31,373 bases of DNA from Lachnospiraceae bacterium UBA3821 (GTDB taxonomy: Bacteria; Bacillota; Clostridia; Lachnospirales; Lachnospiraceae), in assembly GCA_002368865.1 (NCBI GenBank), contig DFDT01000100.1, forward strand, positions 1 through 31,373, in the 5' to 3' direction. A program made the position numbers and the translations under genes. Below, in pieces: positions 24,013 to 31,171 of the stretch. The notes beneath the pieces are model-generated. The model did no database searches and was not told where the DNA came from. It saw nothing but the letters and a program-made list of their open reading frames with translations. Numbering within the stretch: position 1 is the first letter of the stretch; each line of letters opens with the position of its first letter.

Positions 24013-24124
24013 TCCCAGACAGCAAATACAACAGATGATGAACAGCGGGAAGGTCAGCCAGGAACAATATAACCGGGCCGTACAGATGGCGCAGCAATTC
24101 CAGAAGATGTTTGGAATGAAATAA
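23921..24124 (+). CDS. Small Gln-rich protein, unknown function
   Basis: 67 residues, overlapping the upstream gene by 92 nt in another frame, with AGG about 10 nt before the ATG. Twenty or so Gln residues (MQPQQQGNNLLQKFQQF, DPRQQIQQMMNSGK, QEQYNRAVQMAQQFQKM). I see no enzyme motif. The organised helical Gln/Met pattern makes real translation likely. Similar short proteins occur in gut phages. Confidence 0.6.
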   Translation: MNPLYQQMQPQQQGNNLLQKFQQFRQGFQGDPRQQIQQMMNSGKVSQEQYNRAVQMAQQFQKMFGMK

Positions 24125-24258
24125 ACGTTTTCGTTTATAGCATCAACCTATTTGTTTATTATTTTGGTTTCATGTCCGGGTGCACACGGATTTGAAATAT
24201 ACCGGCACTCAATATGTGGGTGTCGCTAACCGTCAACAATTAACGGAGGTTTTTTATT
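24125..24258 (+). other. Intergenic gap without a recognised element
   Basis: 134 nt that is AT-rich at its left end. I see no convincing -35/-10 pair and no terminator. A weak stem (CCGT with ACGG at about 24229-24245) borders the GGAGG of the next gene. Confidence 0.4.
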
Positions 24259-25140
24259 ATGGCACTTACTGACGATAACATGAACAGCGGCATGGTTATG
24301 CCCGTCGCTCCCATGATGGGAGGAAACCAGGGTGGATTTGGCTTTGGTGATGGAAACGGCTGGTGGATCCTGCTTCTTTTCTTCCTGCTCTGCGGCAACG
24401 GCGGCTGGGGCATGGGTGGCTTCGGCGGCGGCTTCGATGGCGGTCTGTATCCCTGGATGAACCAGTCGAACCAGATCAACGGAGGCTTCCGCGATCAGAT
24501 GCTTGGCTCCCAGATCCAGGGTATTCAGAATAGCATCACAAGCGGATTCGGTGACGTGCAGACTTCCCTCTGCGGCGGCTTTGCCGGCGTCAACGCTTCC
24601 ATCAACAGCGCACAGAACGCCATCTCACAGCAGATGTACACAAACCAGATCGCGGATCTCGAGCGATCTTTCGCGGCTCAGACAGCCCAGACCGCTGGCA
24701 TGACTGCCCTGCAGTCACAGCTTGCTCAGTGCTGCTGCGACAATCGTGCGGCTACCGCTGACCTCAAGTACACAGTTGCCAGTGAAAACTGCGCAGACCG
24801 CACTCAGTCCATGCAAAACACAAGAGACATCATCGACGCACAGACCAGGGGCACACAGGCGATCCTGGACAAGCTCTGCGCCCTTGAGCTCGACGGCGTG
24901 AAGGGCCAGCTTGCGGCGGCTCAGCGTGAGAATGTTGCTCTCCAGAACCAGGTCAACATGGCGACCATGCAGGCATCCCAGACAGCGCAGACCGCTCAGA
25001 TCCTTGCAGGACAGAGTGCGGAGATTGACGGCGTTTACAACCGCCTGAAAAACTGCCCTGTTCCTTCCATGCCGGTCTACGGGAATACTCCTATCTTCAC
25101 ATGCCAGAACAACGGCTGTGGATGCGGGAACAACTTCTGA
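24259..25140 (+). CDS. Gly-rich late protein with one hydrophobic segment, unknown function
   Basis: 293 residues with GGAGG 9 nt before the ATG. The N-terminus (about residues 20-65) is extremely Gly-rich and holds a hydrophobic stretch WWILLLFFLLCG. The middle (QIQGIQNSITSGFGDVQTSL, NASINSAQNAISQQMY) is a helical repeat pattern, then a Cys cluster (QCCCD), a long helix (LAAAQRENVALQNQVNM) and a Cys-rich C-terminus (CQNNGCGCGNNF). I recall such proteins as frequent in gut phages. A virion or membrane role is possible. No enzyme motif is seen. Confidence 0.65.
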   Translation: MALTDDNMNSGMVMPVAPMMGGNQGGFGFGDGNGWWILLLFFLLCGNGGWGMGGFGGGFDGGLYPWMNQSNQINGGFRDQMLGSQIQGIQNSITSGFGDVQTSLCGGFAGVNASINSAQNAISQQMYTNQIADLERSFAAQTAQTAGMTALQSQLAQCCCDNRAATADLKYTVASENCADRTQSMQNTRDIIDAQTRGTQAILDKLCALELDGVKGQLAAAQRENVALQNQVNMATMQASQTAQTAQILAGQSAEIDGVYNRLKNCPVPSMPVYGNTPIFTCQNNGCGCGNNF

Positions 25141-25195
25141 TTGATTCAGATTCTACGGGGGGAGCAATCCCCCTGTATTGAGGAAAGGAACAGAA

Positions 25196-25594
25196 ATGGC
25201 TTGTAAAAATGTGTGTAGGCTGTGCGATCACCTTGCGATTTCAACAGCCGTTGCTTTTACTGATGGAAATCTGGTTGTTACCCTTCCTGTTGATTCTTTT
25301 CGTGACGGGGAAAAGGTCTGTATTGTGATTGCGCAGACCATTCCTGCGGATACGACAATCACTGCGCCTGTAGTCATTCAGATTGGAGAGGGTACGGAAC
25401 AGTATCCGCTTACTACTCGATGCTGTGCACAGGTTTCTGCGTGCGGAATCAGGACACGGACAAGGTATGCAACCCGTGTAGTAACATCGGCAACAGGAGC
25501 AACTTTCCGGATGCTTGGCAATCCGTCTTGCAGTCCGAATTATAATTTGCAGTCAATCAACGGGACTGCACCTGCGGCAACGGCAGGAAATTGA
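25196..25594 (+). CDS. Conserved late protein of unknown function
   Basis: 132 residues. AGGAAAGGA lies 5 nt before ATG 25196, so this is preferred to ATG 25178. Two Cys pairs near the start (CKNVCRLCDH) and beta-type sequence (AFTDGNLVVTLPVDSF, VCIVIAQTIPADTTITAPVVI) end in an Asn/Ala-rich tail. A GGGGG/CCCCC hairpin lies upstream at about 25155-25174. No family is known to me; it is followed by an inserted HNH gene. Confidence 0.6.
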   Translation: MACKNVCRLCDHLAISTAVAFTDGNLVVTLPVDSFRDGEKVCIVIAQTIPADTTITAPVVIQIGEGTEQYPLTTRCCAQVSACGIRTRTRYATRVVTSATGATFRMLGNPSCSPNYNLQSINGTAPAATAGN

Positions 25595-25602
25595 TGTAAA
25601 TG

Positions 25603-25631
25603 TTGCAAACAGATGCATTGCGTTTTATAAT
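25603..25631 (+). promoter_or_regulatory. Promoter of the free-standing HNH gene
   Basis: TTGCAA (25603-25608), 17-nt spacer, TATAAT (25626-25631), 37 nt before the ATG at 25669. This is a strong vegetative-type promoter in the middle of a late operon. Confidence 0.7.
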
Positions 25632-25668
25632 ATGGGTAAATTGACCCACACCGTAAAAAGGAGATTAT

Positions 25669-26316
25669 ATGCGTAATACATCAAAAATTAAAGACCTCAC
25701 CGGAATGAAATTTAACAAACTTACCGTTGTAGGAATTGCGTCTCGAAATCCTTTGTATTGGGAGTGCAAGTGCGACTGTGGAAACACCACAAAAGTAAGA
25801 ACCGCAAACCTCAAAAGGGGAATGGTAAAAAGTTGTGGCTGTTTGCAACACAGAGGAAATCCAACACATCATTTATGCCATACAAGGATATACCGTATAT
25901 ATAAAAAGATGCTCAGAAGATGCTATGTAGAAAGTTGTCCTGCATACCCGAATTATGGCGGGCGTGGAATTACCGTGTGTGATGAATGGAAAGACTCTAT
26001 TGAGGCATTCTATGAGTGGTCAATGAAAAACGGATATAATGATGATCTTTCAATAGATAGAATTGATAACGATGGTAATTATTGTCCGGAAAATTGCAGA
26101 TGGGCGACAAGTGTTACACAAAGCAATAACCGTAGATCAAACATCAATATAACCATTGATGGCGAGACAAAAACACTCCAAGAGTGGTGCAATGAATACA
26201 ACCAACCTTATAAAAGAATATACCAAAGGATAACTCACGGTTGGGAACCGGTTGAGGCTGTAACATTTAAGGAAGATGCACGATTAGTGAATCGTAAGCA
26301 GAAAGGAAAAAAGTAA
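25669..26316 (+). CDS. Free-standing HNH endonuclease
   Basis: 215 residues with AAAGGAG 7 nt before the ATG and its own promoter. The N-terminal part (LTGMKFNKLTVVG, WECKCDCGN, MVKSCGCLQH) is a zinc-binding module. The middle has YGGRGITVCDEWKDSIEAFYEW and then the HNH core LSIDRIDNDGNYCPENCRWAT. The C-terminus ends with a helix-turn-helix-like TLQEWCNEYNQPYKRIYQRI. This is a common phage homing endonuclease type that invades intergenic sites. It is AT-rich compared with its neighbours. Confidence 0.88.
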   Translation: MRNTSKIKDLTGMKFNKLTVVGIASRNPLYWECKCDCGNTTKVRTANLKRGMVKSCGCLQHRGNPTHHLCHTRIYRIYKKMLRRCYVESCPAYPNYGGRGITVCDEWKDSIEAFYEWSMKNGYNDDLSIDRIDNDGNYCPENCRWATSVTQSNNRRSNINITIDGETKTLQEWCNEYNQPYKRIYQRITHGWEPVEAVTFKEDARLVNRKQKGKK

Positions 26317-26318
26317 AC

Positions 26319-26726
26319 ATGTACGATGAATTGAAACATATTTGCGAAATCCTGGAAAACGAACTTGCGAATGTCAACAAGAAGTTGGATAAAAGTGATG
26401 GCGTGCTGTCCGGGGATGATATTTCGTACATAGATAAGCTGACGCACAGTATTAAATCCATCAAAACCACCATCGCAATGGTTGAAGCAGAGGACGGCGG
26501 CGAGTCTGGCAGATATATGCCTCGCTACAATTATGGCGGATACAATGGTGGGAACTATTCCTACCGTCGTGGCCGTGATTCCATGGGCCGCTACACTTCC
26601 AGACGTGGCGGCTACTCCTACGACGACGGCATGATTGAAGAGCTCCGCTCCCTGATGGAAAATGCTCCGGACGAGAGAACCAAGTCCGAGTTCCGTCAGT
26701 TTATTGCAAAGATGGAAAAGATGTGA
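26319..26726 (+). CDS. Conserved gut-phage-type protein of unknown function
   Basis: 135 residues starting 2 nt after the HNH stop, with GAAAGGAAAAAAG upstream. The helical N-terminus (LKHICEILENELANVNKKLD, YIDKLTHSIKSIKTTIAM) is followed by a Tyr/Gly/Arg-rich middle (YNYGGYNGGNYSYRRGRDS) and a helical C-terminus (IEELRSLMENAPDERTKSEF). I recall this architecture in gut-phage late regions, often beside the Gly-rich protein. Nucleic-acid binding by the Arg/Tyr/Gly part is possible but unproven. Confidence 0.65.
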   Translation: MYDELKHICEILENELANVNKKLDKSDGVLSGDDISYIDKLTHSIKSIKTTIAMVEAEDGGESGRYMPRYNYGGYNGGNYSYRRGRDSMGRYTSRRGGYSYDDGMIEELRSLMENAPDERTKSEFRQFIAKMEKM

Positions 26727-26733
26727 TCCGGCT

Positions 26734-27078
26734 TTGATTTATGAACAGGATTTAAGGGAAGCGATAGCGGAGTGCCAGGGAAAGCGAAACCCCGATGCAA
26801 ACACCTGCATCAAACTGGCTGCGTACTTTACGATCCTGAATAACCTGTATCCGGAAGAAAAACTAAAAGCCGACCAGGATCCGGGTCCGGAATTTTACCA
26901 GATGGCAAGCGGTACAACCCCGGACCAGGTTATTGAGTATGATTCCGGCACGGAGTTTTCAAAGATGGTGCATGGCCGCAGCGAATCAGAGATCATGCCT
27001 GTTATGGATGAGCTTATGGAAACAATCAAGTTTATCCATCCAAGACTTTATAAAAGCGTACTAAATAAGCTCCATTAA
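26734..27078 (+). CDS. Conserved gut-phage-type protein of unknown function (TTG start)
   Basis: 114 residues from TTG 26734, 8 nt after the upstream stop; related proteins that I recall begin MIYEQDL, which matches LIYEQDL here. The frame is open back to 26662, but that part overlaps the previous gene. Contains EAIAECQGKRNPDANTCIKLAAYFTI and a C-terminal helical region (MPVMDELMETIKFIHPRLY). No function known to me. A terminator follows. Confidence 0.55.
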   Translation: MIYEQDLREAIAECQGKRNPDANTCIKLAAYFTILNNLYPEEKLKADQDPGPEFYQMASGTTPDQVIEYDSGTEFSKMVHGRSESEIMPVMDELMETIKFIHPRLYKSVLNKLH

Positions 27079-27080
27079 AA

Positions 27081-27111
27081 AGAGCCCTGCGGTTATTCCG
27101 CGGGGCTCTTA
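27081..27111. terminator. Bidirectional terminator between converging transcription units
   Basis: AGAGCCCTGCGG pairs with CCGCGGGGCTCT (one mismatch) around a short loop. The plus-strand tail is T-rich (TTACTTTCTT) and the minus-strand tail is TTTTT. It separates the plus late genes from the minus accessory genes. Confidence 0.8.
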
Positions 27112-27118
27112 CTTTCTT

Positions 27119-27298
27119 CTATTCTTCCTCTTCGCGCTCCAGGATTTTAAGGTGTGACTCGATCAGGGTTAAAATGTAATCTGGTGGAGTCGCGGCGCCT
27201 GAGCTCCAATTTTCTACCGTCCGGATCGGGATGCCGCAGCGCCTGGCAAGCTCCCTGTTGCTGATCCCGTGTGCCTTTGCAATCTCTTTGATTGTCAT
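27119..27298 (-). CDS. Small helix-turn-helix DNA-binding protein (XRE-like)
   Basis: 59 residues with AGGTAGGA 4 nt before the ATG. MTIKEIAKAHGISNRELARRCG then IPIRTVENWSSGAATPPDYI is an XRE-type helix-turn-helix, followed by an acidic tail (EREEEE). It is the last gene of the downstream minus-strand operon. It is a candidate for the regulator that binds the palindromes at 27831 and 29708, but this is inference. Confidence 0.72.
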   Translation of the reverse strand: MTIKEIAKAHGISNRELARRCGIPIRTVENWSSGAATPPDYILTLIESHLKILEREEEE

Positions 27299-27387
27299 TG
27301 TGTCCTACCTTTCCGGGGCAATTGCGGGCCCCTGTGCTCTATGTGTTGTGTTTTGCCGGTTTTACCCGACCGGCGGCGTGGGTTATA

Positions 27388-27582
27388 TTATTCGCAGTCG
27401 TGATATACTACGATGTATTCGGCGGTCTTGCGGACCAGCCCGCTGCGCTCCGCGTGGCGGTAGGCGTGCAGGGCATCCGCGAAGGTTAAGCCCTTATAAA
27501 ACTCGGATGTTCCCATCAGCCGGCGAACGATGTCGCGGTTGTTTCTGATTCCGAAAGTGAAGATTCTGCCGATTTCGATCAT
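27388..27582 (-). CDS. Small accessory protein, unknown function
   Basis: 64 residues from ATG 27582 with AGGAGG 5-6 nt upstream; the frame open to 27741 overlaps the upstream gene and is not used. MIEIGRIFTFGIRNNRDIVRRL, GLTFADALHAYRHAERSGL, YIVVYHDCE. It has no clear motif. It is the second gene of the small operon read from the promoter at 27827-27855. Confidence 0.6.
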   Translation of the reverse strand: MIEIGRIFTFGIRNNRDIVRRLMGTSEFYKGLTFADALHAYRHAERSGLVRKTAEYIVVYHDCE

Positions 27583-27593
27583 TTTTCCCTCCT

Positions 27594-27782
27594 TTAAATC
27601 TCGGTGTAGGCCATCTGGAAATAATCGCGCTCTTTGAGGAGCTGCTGCATCTGTCTCTTGTTGATCCTGACCCGCTCGCCTTTCCTGCCTTCTGGCCATC
27701 CCCAGTTGCTGGTCATGCTCTCGTTGTATGTGTAAATCCATCCGTTCATCTTGAAAGTTGTCTTTGTGGTTGCCTTTGTCAT
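27594..27782 (-). CDS. Small accessory protein, unknown function
   Basis: 62 residues with AGGAGG before the ATG at 27782. The sequence is Lys/Thr-rich and aromatic (KTTFKMNGWIYTYNESM, NWGWPEGRKGERVRINKRQ), ending in a helix. It is the first gene after the promoter at 27827-27855. No family recognised. Confidence 0.6.
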   Translation of the reverse strand: MTKATTKTTFKMNGWIYTYNESMTSNWGWPEGRKGERVRINKRQMQQLLKERDYFQMAYTEI

Positions 27783-27826
27783 GTCTTTATCCTCCTTTTG
27801 GTGGGCTGTTCCTTTTCTATGGTCTT

Positions 27827-27855
27827 AGTATACCACCTAATAAGGGGTATTGCAA
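27827..27855 (-). promoter_or_regulatory. Promoter with operator-like palindrome in the spacer (minus-strand operon 1)
   Basis: On the minus strand: TTGCAA (27850-27855), 17-nt spacer, TATACT (27827-27832). The 19-bp imperfect palindrome TACCACCTAATAAGGGGTA (27831-27849, plus strand) fills the spacer. The same arrangement occurs at 29704-29732. Confidence 0.75.
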
Positions 27856-27865
27856 CACTTTTTTA

Positions 27866-27897
27866 AGCCGGACCACAATTTTTTTAGTGATCCGGCT
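27866..27897. terminator. Hairpin at the end of minus-strand operon 2
   Basis: AGCCGGACCAC 27866-27876 pairs with GTGATCCGGCT 27887-27897 (one G.T pair) around a T-rich loop. It lies just past the stop of the 27903-28106 gene. On the minus strand the tail is TTAAAAAA rather than a T run, so termination there is uncertain. Confidence 0.5.
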
Positions 27898-27902
27898 GCT
27901 GC

Positions 27903-28106
27903 TTATCTCTCGTTTACAATATTATCCAGGAACCATTCTTCAAGCGCATCCAGGTCAGGCTGCTCGGTCTCAAACTCACCGAAGCAATTATACAAGCTGA
28001 CTGCTTCGAGGTTCCCGTCCGGCCGGTAAAATTCTTGTATATACCAGGTTTCCCCGAACTTGGTGATCTGCTCAACCGGCCCGATCAGATTTTTAATTCT
28101 ATCCAT
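27903..28106 (-). CDS. Small accessory protein, unknown function
   Basis: 67 residues from ATG 28106, with GGAGG 7-8 nt upstream; the ATG at 28127 is less likely. The start overlaps the stop of the upstream gene by a few bases. MDRIKNLIGPVEQITKFGET, YIQEFYRPDGNLEAVSLYN, then an acidic C-terminus (ALEEWFLDNIV). No known motif. Confidence 0.62.
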   Translation of the reverse strand: MDRIKNLIGPVEQITKFGETWYIQEFYRPDGNLEAVSLYNCFGEFETEQPDLDALEEWFLDNIVNER

Positions 28107-28317
28107 TGTCGATCCTCCTGCAATCATCCTCTCCGTAGGCCACTCCCAGGCCGCTGCCGTTGTCCCAGCTCACATGAATCGTTCCAATGTCGTCAACTCC
28201 GATTACCGTCCCCCGCGTCCCGATCGGCGGAGCCTGCGGATCATCCATCCGCAAAAGCTCCACCCGGCATCCACGCGGGAATCCTGCCCGCAGGCTTTCA
28301 ATGATTCTTTTGTTCAT
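28099..28317 (-). CDS. DUF4314-like protein
   Basis: 72 residues. The core RVELLRMDDPQAPPIGTRGT followed by VIGVDDIGTIHVSWDNGSGL and YGEDDCRRI is the DUF4314 pattern, a small beta-barrel domain found often in mobile elements and prophages of Firmicutes. Function is unknown. GAGGGGGAA precedes the ATG. It overlaps both neighbours in the operon. Confidence 0.8.
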   Translation of the reverse strand: MNKRIIESLRAGFPRGCRVELLRMDDPQAPPIGTRGTVIGVDDIGTIHVSWDNGSGLGVAYGEDDCRRIDNG

Positions 28318-28523
28318 GCTTTCCCCCTCTCAATCTGGCATGTAAGTCCGTCAACCTCGGTGATCGTGAAGGTGATTCCCCGCCAAAGGACCTCCAGGAT
28401 CCGGATGCCGCAGAAGGCGTTGCTCTGCCTCCGGTCCGTCAGGACCTTCCCGCGGCGCTCCATCCACCTGGCGACGTTCCCCAGGATCCTGCATTCCATC
28501 TCCATCTTTTCTGCGTAGTTCAT
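28314..28523 (-). CDS. Small accessory protein, unknown function
   Basis: 69 residues with AGGAGGG upstream and a 4-nt overlap with the DUF4314-like gene. The helical N-terminus (MNYAEKMEMECRILGNVARW) and Arg-rich middle are followed by a beta-type C-terminus (LWRGITFTITEVDGLTCQI). No family recognised. Confidence 0.6.
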   Translation of the reverse strand: MNYAEKMEMECRILGNVARWMERRGKVLTDRRQSNAFCGIRILEVLWRGITFTITEVDGLTCQIERGKA

Positions 28524-28533
28524 GCCGCCCTCC

Positions 28534-29010
28534 TTAGTTTATTTCAAATCTGATTCCCATGACTTCATAAGGCTCTTCTTTTCCCCATCGGTCTTCTGTT
28601 CTGGTGATCGTGCAAAGGCCCTGCATCGTGCATCCGGCCGCGGCGAGCTGGTGAAGGTTCTCCATCACCGCTGTGCTCTGATTGGTGTAAACGAAGGTCT
28701 TGATTCCGGCAGCCTTCAGTGCGTCGACAAAGTCCTGCACATCCTTATCCCAAAGGAAGTCGTTCATTTCGACCTCGTCCTGATTCCTGTCGATGCTGGT
28801 CCACCAGGCACTGTATGCCTTACTCACTCCCTGGCTGATCGGGAAGGTTGCCGCGGCGTCTTCCGCGTACCAGGCTTTAAGCTCGTCGCTATCCCATCCG
28901 TAGGTGTCGATGATTGTCTGCTTGCGGGCTCTGCGTTCCTCTCTTGCCGTTTCCCATTCGTGTCCGATCCTTCTGATCTCTTCAAAGTATGCGTTGTTCT
29001 TGTTCAGCAT
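28534..29010 (-). CDS. Accessory protein common in mobile elements, unknown function
   Basis: 158 residues with GGAGAACC before the ATG. Features include YFEEIRRIGHEWETAREERRAR, IIDTYGWDSDELKAWY, VEMNDFLWDKDVQDFVDALK, AAGIKTFVYTNQSTAVMENL and a C-terminal DRWGKEEPYEVMGIRFEIN. I recall related proteins in integrative elements of gut Firmicutes. The second half reads as a Rossmann-like alpha/beta unit (GIKTFVYTNQS) but no nucleotide motif is present. Confidence 0.65.
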   Translation of the reverse strand: MLNKNNAYFEEIRRIGHEWETAREERRARKQTIIDTYGWDSDELKAWYAEDAAATFPISQGVSKAYSAWWTSIDRNQDEVEMNDFLWDKDVQDFVDALKAAGIKTFVYTNQSTAVMENLHQLAAAGCTMQGLCTITRTEDRWGKEEPYEVMGIRFEIN

Positions 29011-29032
29011 TTCGGTTCTCCTTTCTTCACCT

Positions 29033-29377
29033 TCAAATCAGGCCGTCTTCCTCAAGGCTATAATATGTTTCTTCCAGCCAAGCATCGAGCTCTTCCCATG
29101 TGTCTCCTTCAAACCTGGGGAATCCCCAAGGCGCCTCTGTGCTCCCGTCGCCCCACTCGGTCAAATAAAGGCTCTCGTCTGTGACCACCAGGCGATCCTT
29201 GTAGAGGAAAAGGAATGCGGTATCGTCGAAGTAGTTCCAGGCGGCCTTGGCCTTTTCAGAAAATCCATCCGGAAGCGTCAGGCCGATGGCCTCCTTTGCG
29301 CCTTCCGGGTCGTTCATGTCGTAGGGCTGTCCGGCTTCGAATGTCATCCAAGAATCTTCTCTGTAAAAATCCTTCAT
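29033..29377 (-). CDS. Acidic accessory protein, unknown function
   Basis: 114 residues, very acidic and rich in Trp/Tyr (MTFEAGQPYDMNDPEGAKEA, AAWNYFDDTAFLFLYKDRL, TWEELDAWLEETYYSLEED). AGGAG lies before the ATG. Acidic, aromatic small proteins in phage accessory operons can mimic DNA or inhibit host enzymes, but nothing here proves this. Confidence 0.6.
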   Translation of the reverse strand: MKDFYREDSWMTFEAGQPYDMNDPEGAKEAIGLTLPDGFSEKAKAAWNYFDDTAFLFLYKDRLVVTDESLYLTEWGDGSTEAPWGFPRFEGDTWEELDAWLEETYYSLEEDGLI

Positions 29378-29391
29378 CTCGCGCTCCTTTC

Positions 29392-29667
29392 TTACTGCTG
29401 CATCGCCCAGGCGATTGCGTGTCCGTCGTCTTCAAACTCAACCTCGCTTGCGGCTCTCAGCCCGATCGTCCCTTCGCAGGAAAGGTCGTCGTCAAGGTGC
29501 TCGTAGACCGCTCCGAAGTAGCTGGGCTTTCCGGCTCCGTTGTAGTAGTGGCCTGCCAGGAGGATCCGGTCTCCGAAGTTCAGGACCTTGCTCCATCTGC
29601 ATTCAAGGTCTTCCGGTGTGGTGGGGTTCGGAAGTCTGTAGGTTCTCATTGCTTCGTTGATTGTCAT
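29392..29667 (-). CDS. Small accessory protein, first gene of minus-strand operon 2
   Basis: 91 residues with AAGGAGGG 6-7 nt before the ATG. MTINEAMRTYRLPNPTTPED, FGDRILLAGHYYNGAGKPSY, VYEHLDDDLSCEGTIGLRA, acidic C-terminus. No motif recognised. It follows directly the promoter and palindrome at 29704-29732. Confidence 0.6.
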   Translation of the reverse strand: MTINEAMRTYRLPNPTTPEDLECRWSKVLNFGDRILLAGHYYNGAGKPSYFGAVYEHLDDDLSCEGTIGLRAASEVEFEDDGHAIAWAMQQ

Positions 29668-29703
29668 GTTTTTTCCCTCCTTGGTGCTTTTCTTTATGGT
29701 TAC

Positions 29704-29732
29704 ACTATACCACTAAATAAGTGGTAAATCAA
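29704..29732 (-). promoter_or_regulatory. Promoter with operator-like palindrome in the spacer (minus-strand operon 2)
   Basis: On the minus strand: TTGATT (29727-29732), 17-nt spacer, TATAGT (29704-29709). The palindrome TACCACTAAATAAGTGGTA (29708-29726, plus strand) has perfect 7-bp arms with a 5-nt centre. It shares 16 of 19 bases with the palindrome at 27831. Confidence 0.8.
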
Positions 29733-29740
29733 GAAGAAAA

Positions 29741-29794
29741 TGACCGGTTTTAAAAGAATATATCAGGACTGGCAACGGCAGTTAATACCGGTCA
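29741..29794 (-). terminator. Possible terminator of the recombinase gene
   Basis: TGACCGGT 29741-29748 and ACCGGTCA 29787-29794 are complementary around a 38-nt loop. On the minus strand a T-rich stretch (TTTTCTTCTT) follows. The large loop makes it weak; it also lies next to the promoter of the following operon. Confidence 0.4.
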
Positions 29795-31141
29795 AAGAAA
29801 CTCAACGTCGATGTTCCTCTCCTGATCAAAGTGTATTACCTTTATTATTGCCCGCCAGAAGCGCCGCTTCTCGTCCGGCTCCATCCCTTCATAGATTCCG
29901 CGGAAGTTCATGCCCTGGAGCTGTTTGAGGGCTTCTGTGTTCACCGTGGGCTCTTCTGCTGCTTCCGCCTGCAGCGCATCAATCTGGGCCGCGAGTTTCT
30001 CCTTGTCTGATTTGTATTCTTCCAGGGAGATCAGGTCGTTTATAAACAGCTCCTTGAGCTTGTCGGCCTTTCCCTGCAACTTTGCGATCCGTGCCGCCTT
30101 GTCCCTGGCCGGCTTTGCTGCAACTTCGTATTCGACGACGGTCTTCTCTATCATGGAGGAAAGATTTTCTATCAGGTACCGCTCCAGAACGTTCTCGTTC
30201 ATTACCTTCGGATTAGTGCATTGCGCCGGCTTCCTCATAAAGTGCTTCGGGCACCGGTACTGATGAATTATCTGGAAGTAGTTTCCGCGTTGCCTCCTGC
30301 GGGTATTTGCCGCAAAAGAGCACCCGCATTCTCCGCACCGGATCAGGCCGGAAAAGATATACGTCTGTCGCTGGTTTGATCGGATATTTATCGGCAACAG
30401 CTCCTGCACACGCTCCCACAGCTGCAGAGGGATAATCGGCTCGCAGAAGTGATCGTTTCCGCGGTACTTCCCTATATAGATGGGGTTCTTTAACATCTTT
30501 TTAAAATCCTTCTGAATGCGAGGCAGGCCAGGCACGCCAGCAAGCTCCCTGAGTGATCCGTTTATTGATCCGGTCCTCTCAAACGTCTGGAAGGCCAGGA
30601 GCACGCTCTCAGCGTCCTCAGAAGGCACCAGGTGCTTGTTTTCAATGCGGTATCCATACGGCGTGTTTCCGCTTATTACCTCGCACTGGGTGACTTTGTA
30701 CGCCTGCACCTGTTTTATTCTCTGGCCGGTGTTCTCTGCTTCGAATTGGGCGATGCTCATCATTTGGTTTACGATAAGGCGTCCCTGTGGAGTCGTGGTG
30801 TCATAGATCGGTTCCCAGATCGCGGTCCATCCGACGCCATGCTTGTCGAGGATGGCCTGCGCCGCGGTGTAGTGCCGAACGCTCCTAAAAAAACGATCTA
30901 ATTTTGTGAAGATCAGCAAATCGATTTTCCCGTCCTCCACGTCGGCCAACATCCGCTGCAGCTCGTCCCGCTGGCTGTATTTGGTGCCGCTGATCCCGTC
31001 GTCGATGTATTCACCGGCGAGGACCAGATCGGGCCGGTCGTCGATGTATTTGGTCAGCGCCTGCCGCTGGGCCGCTATGCTGTCCCCTTCCTGACTTTGG
31101 CGATCTGAAGATACACGAAGGTATATAGCTGTTCTTTTCAT
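29792..31141 (-). CDS. Large serine recombinase (phage integrase)
   Basis: 449 residues from ATG 31141 with AGGAGG 4 nt upstream; the frame open to 31198 lacks a better start. Residues 1-150 are the resolvase catalytic domain: YLRVSSDRQSQEGDS with the likely nucleophile Ser11, then EYIDDGISGTKYSQRDELQR and LLIFTKLDRFFRSVRHY. Residues about 170-270 are the recombinase domain (GNTPYGYRI, MLKNPIYIGKY). A zinc ribbon follows (CGECGCSF, RCPKH, QC) and then a coiled coil (about 350-420) of the type that controls integration direction. It would insert the phage at a host attB site using attP. The phage attachment site is probably close, in 31142-31373. Confidence 0.9.
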   Translation of the reverse strand: MKRTAIYLRVSSDRQSQEGDSIAAQRQALTKYIDDRPDLVLAGEYIDDGISGTKYSQRDELQRMLADVEDGKIDLLIFTKLDRFFRSVRHYTAAQAILDKHGVGWTAIWEPIYDTTTPQGRLIVNQMMSIAQFEAENTGQRIKQVQAYKVTQCEVISGNTPYGYRIENKHLVPSEDAESVLLAFQTFERTGSINGSLRELAGVPGLPRIQKDFKKMLKNPIYIGKYRGNDHFCEPIIPLQLWERVQELLPINIRSNQRQTYIFSGLIRCGECGCSFAANTRRRQRGNYFQIIHQYRCPKHFMRKPAQCTNPKVMNENVLERYLIENLSSMIEKTVVEYEVAAKPARDKAARIAKLQGKADKLKELFINDLISLEEYKSDKEKLAAQIDALQAEAAEEPTVNTEALKQLQGMNFRGIYEGMEPDEKRRFWRAIIKVIHFDQERNIDVEFL

Positions 31142-31171
31142 TTTCCTCCTTTCGGTATTGCAAACAGGCAG

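Noticed and set aside
27355..27374. GCCGGT/ACCGGC hairpin as a terminator
   Set aside because: Neither strand has a T run after the stem, and it lies inside a minus-strand operon.
28522..29184. 220-residue plus-strand frame
   Set aside because: Shadow of the minus-strand accessory genes, which have strong ribosome binding sites and a consistent operon layout.
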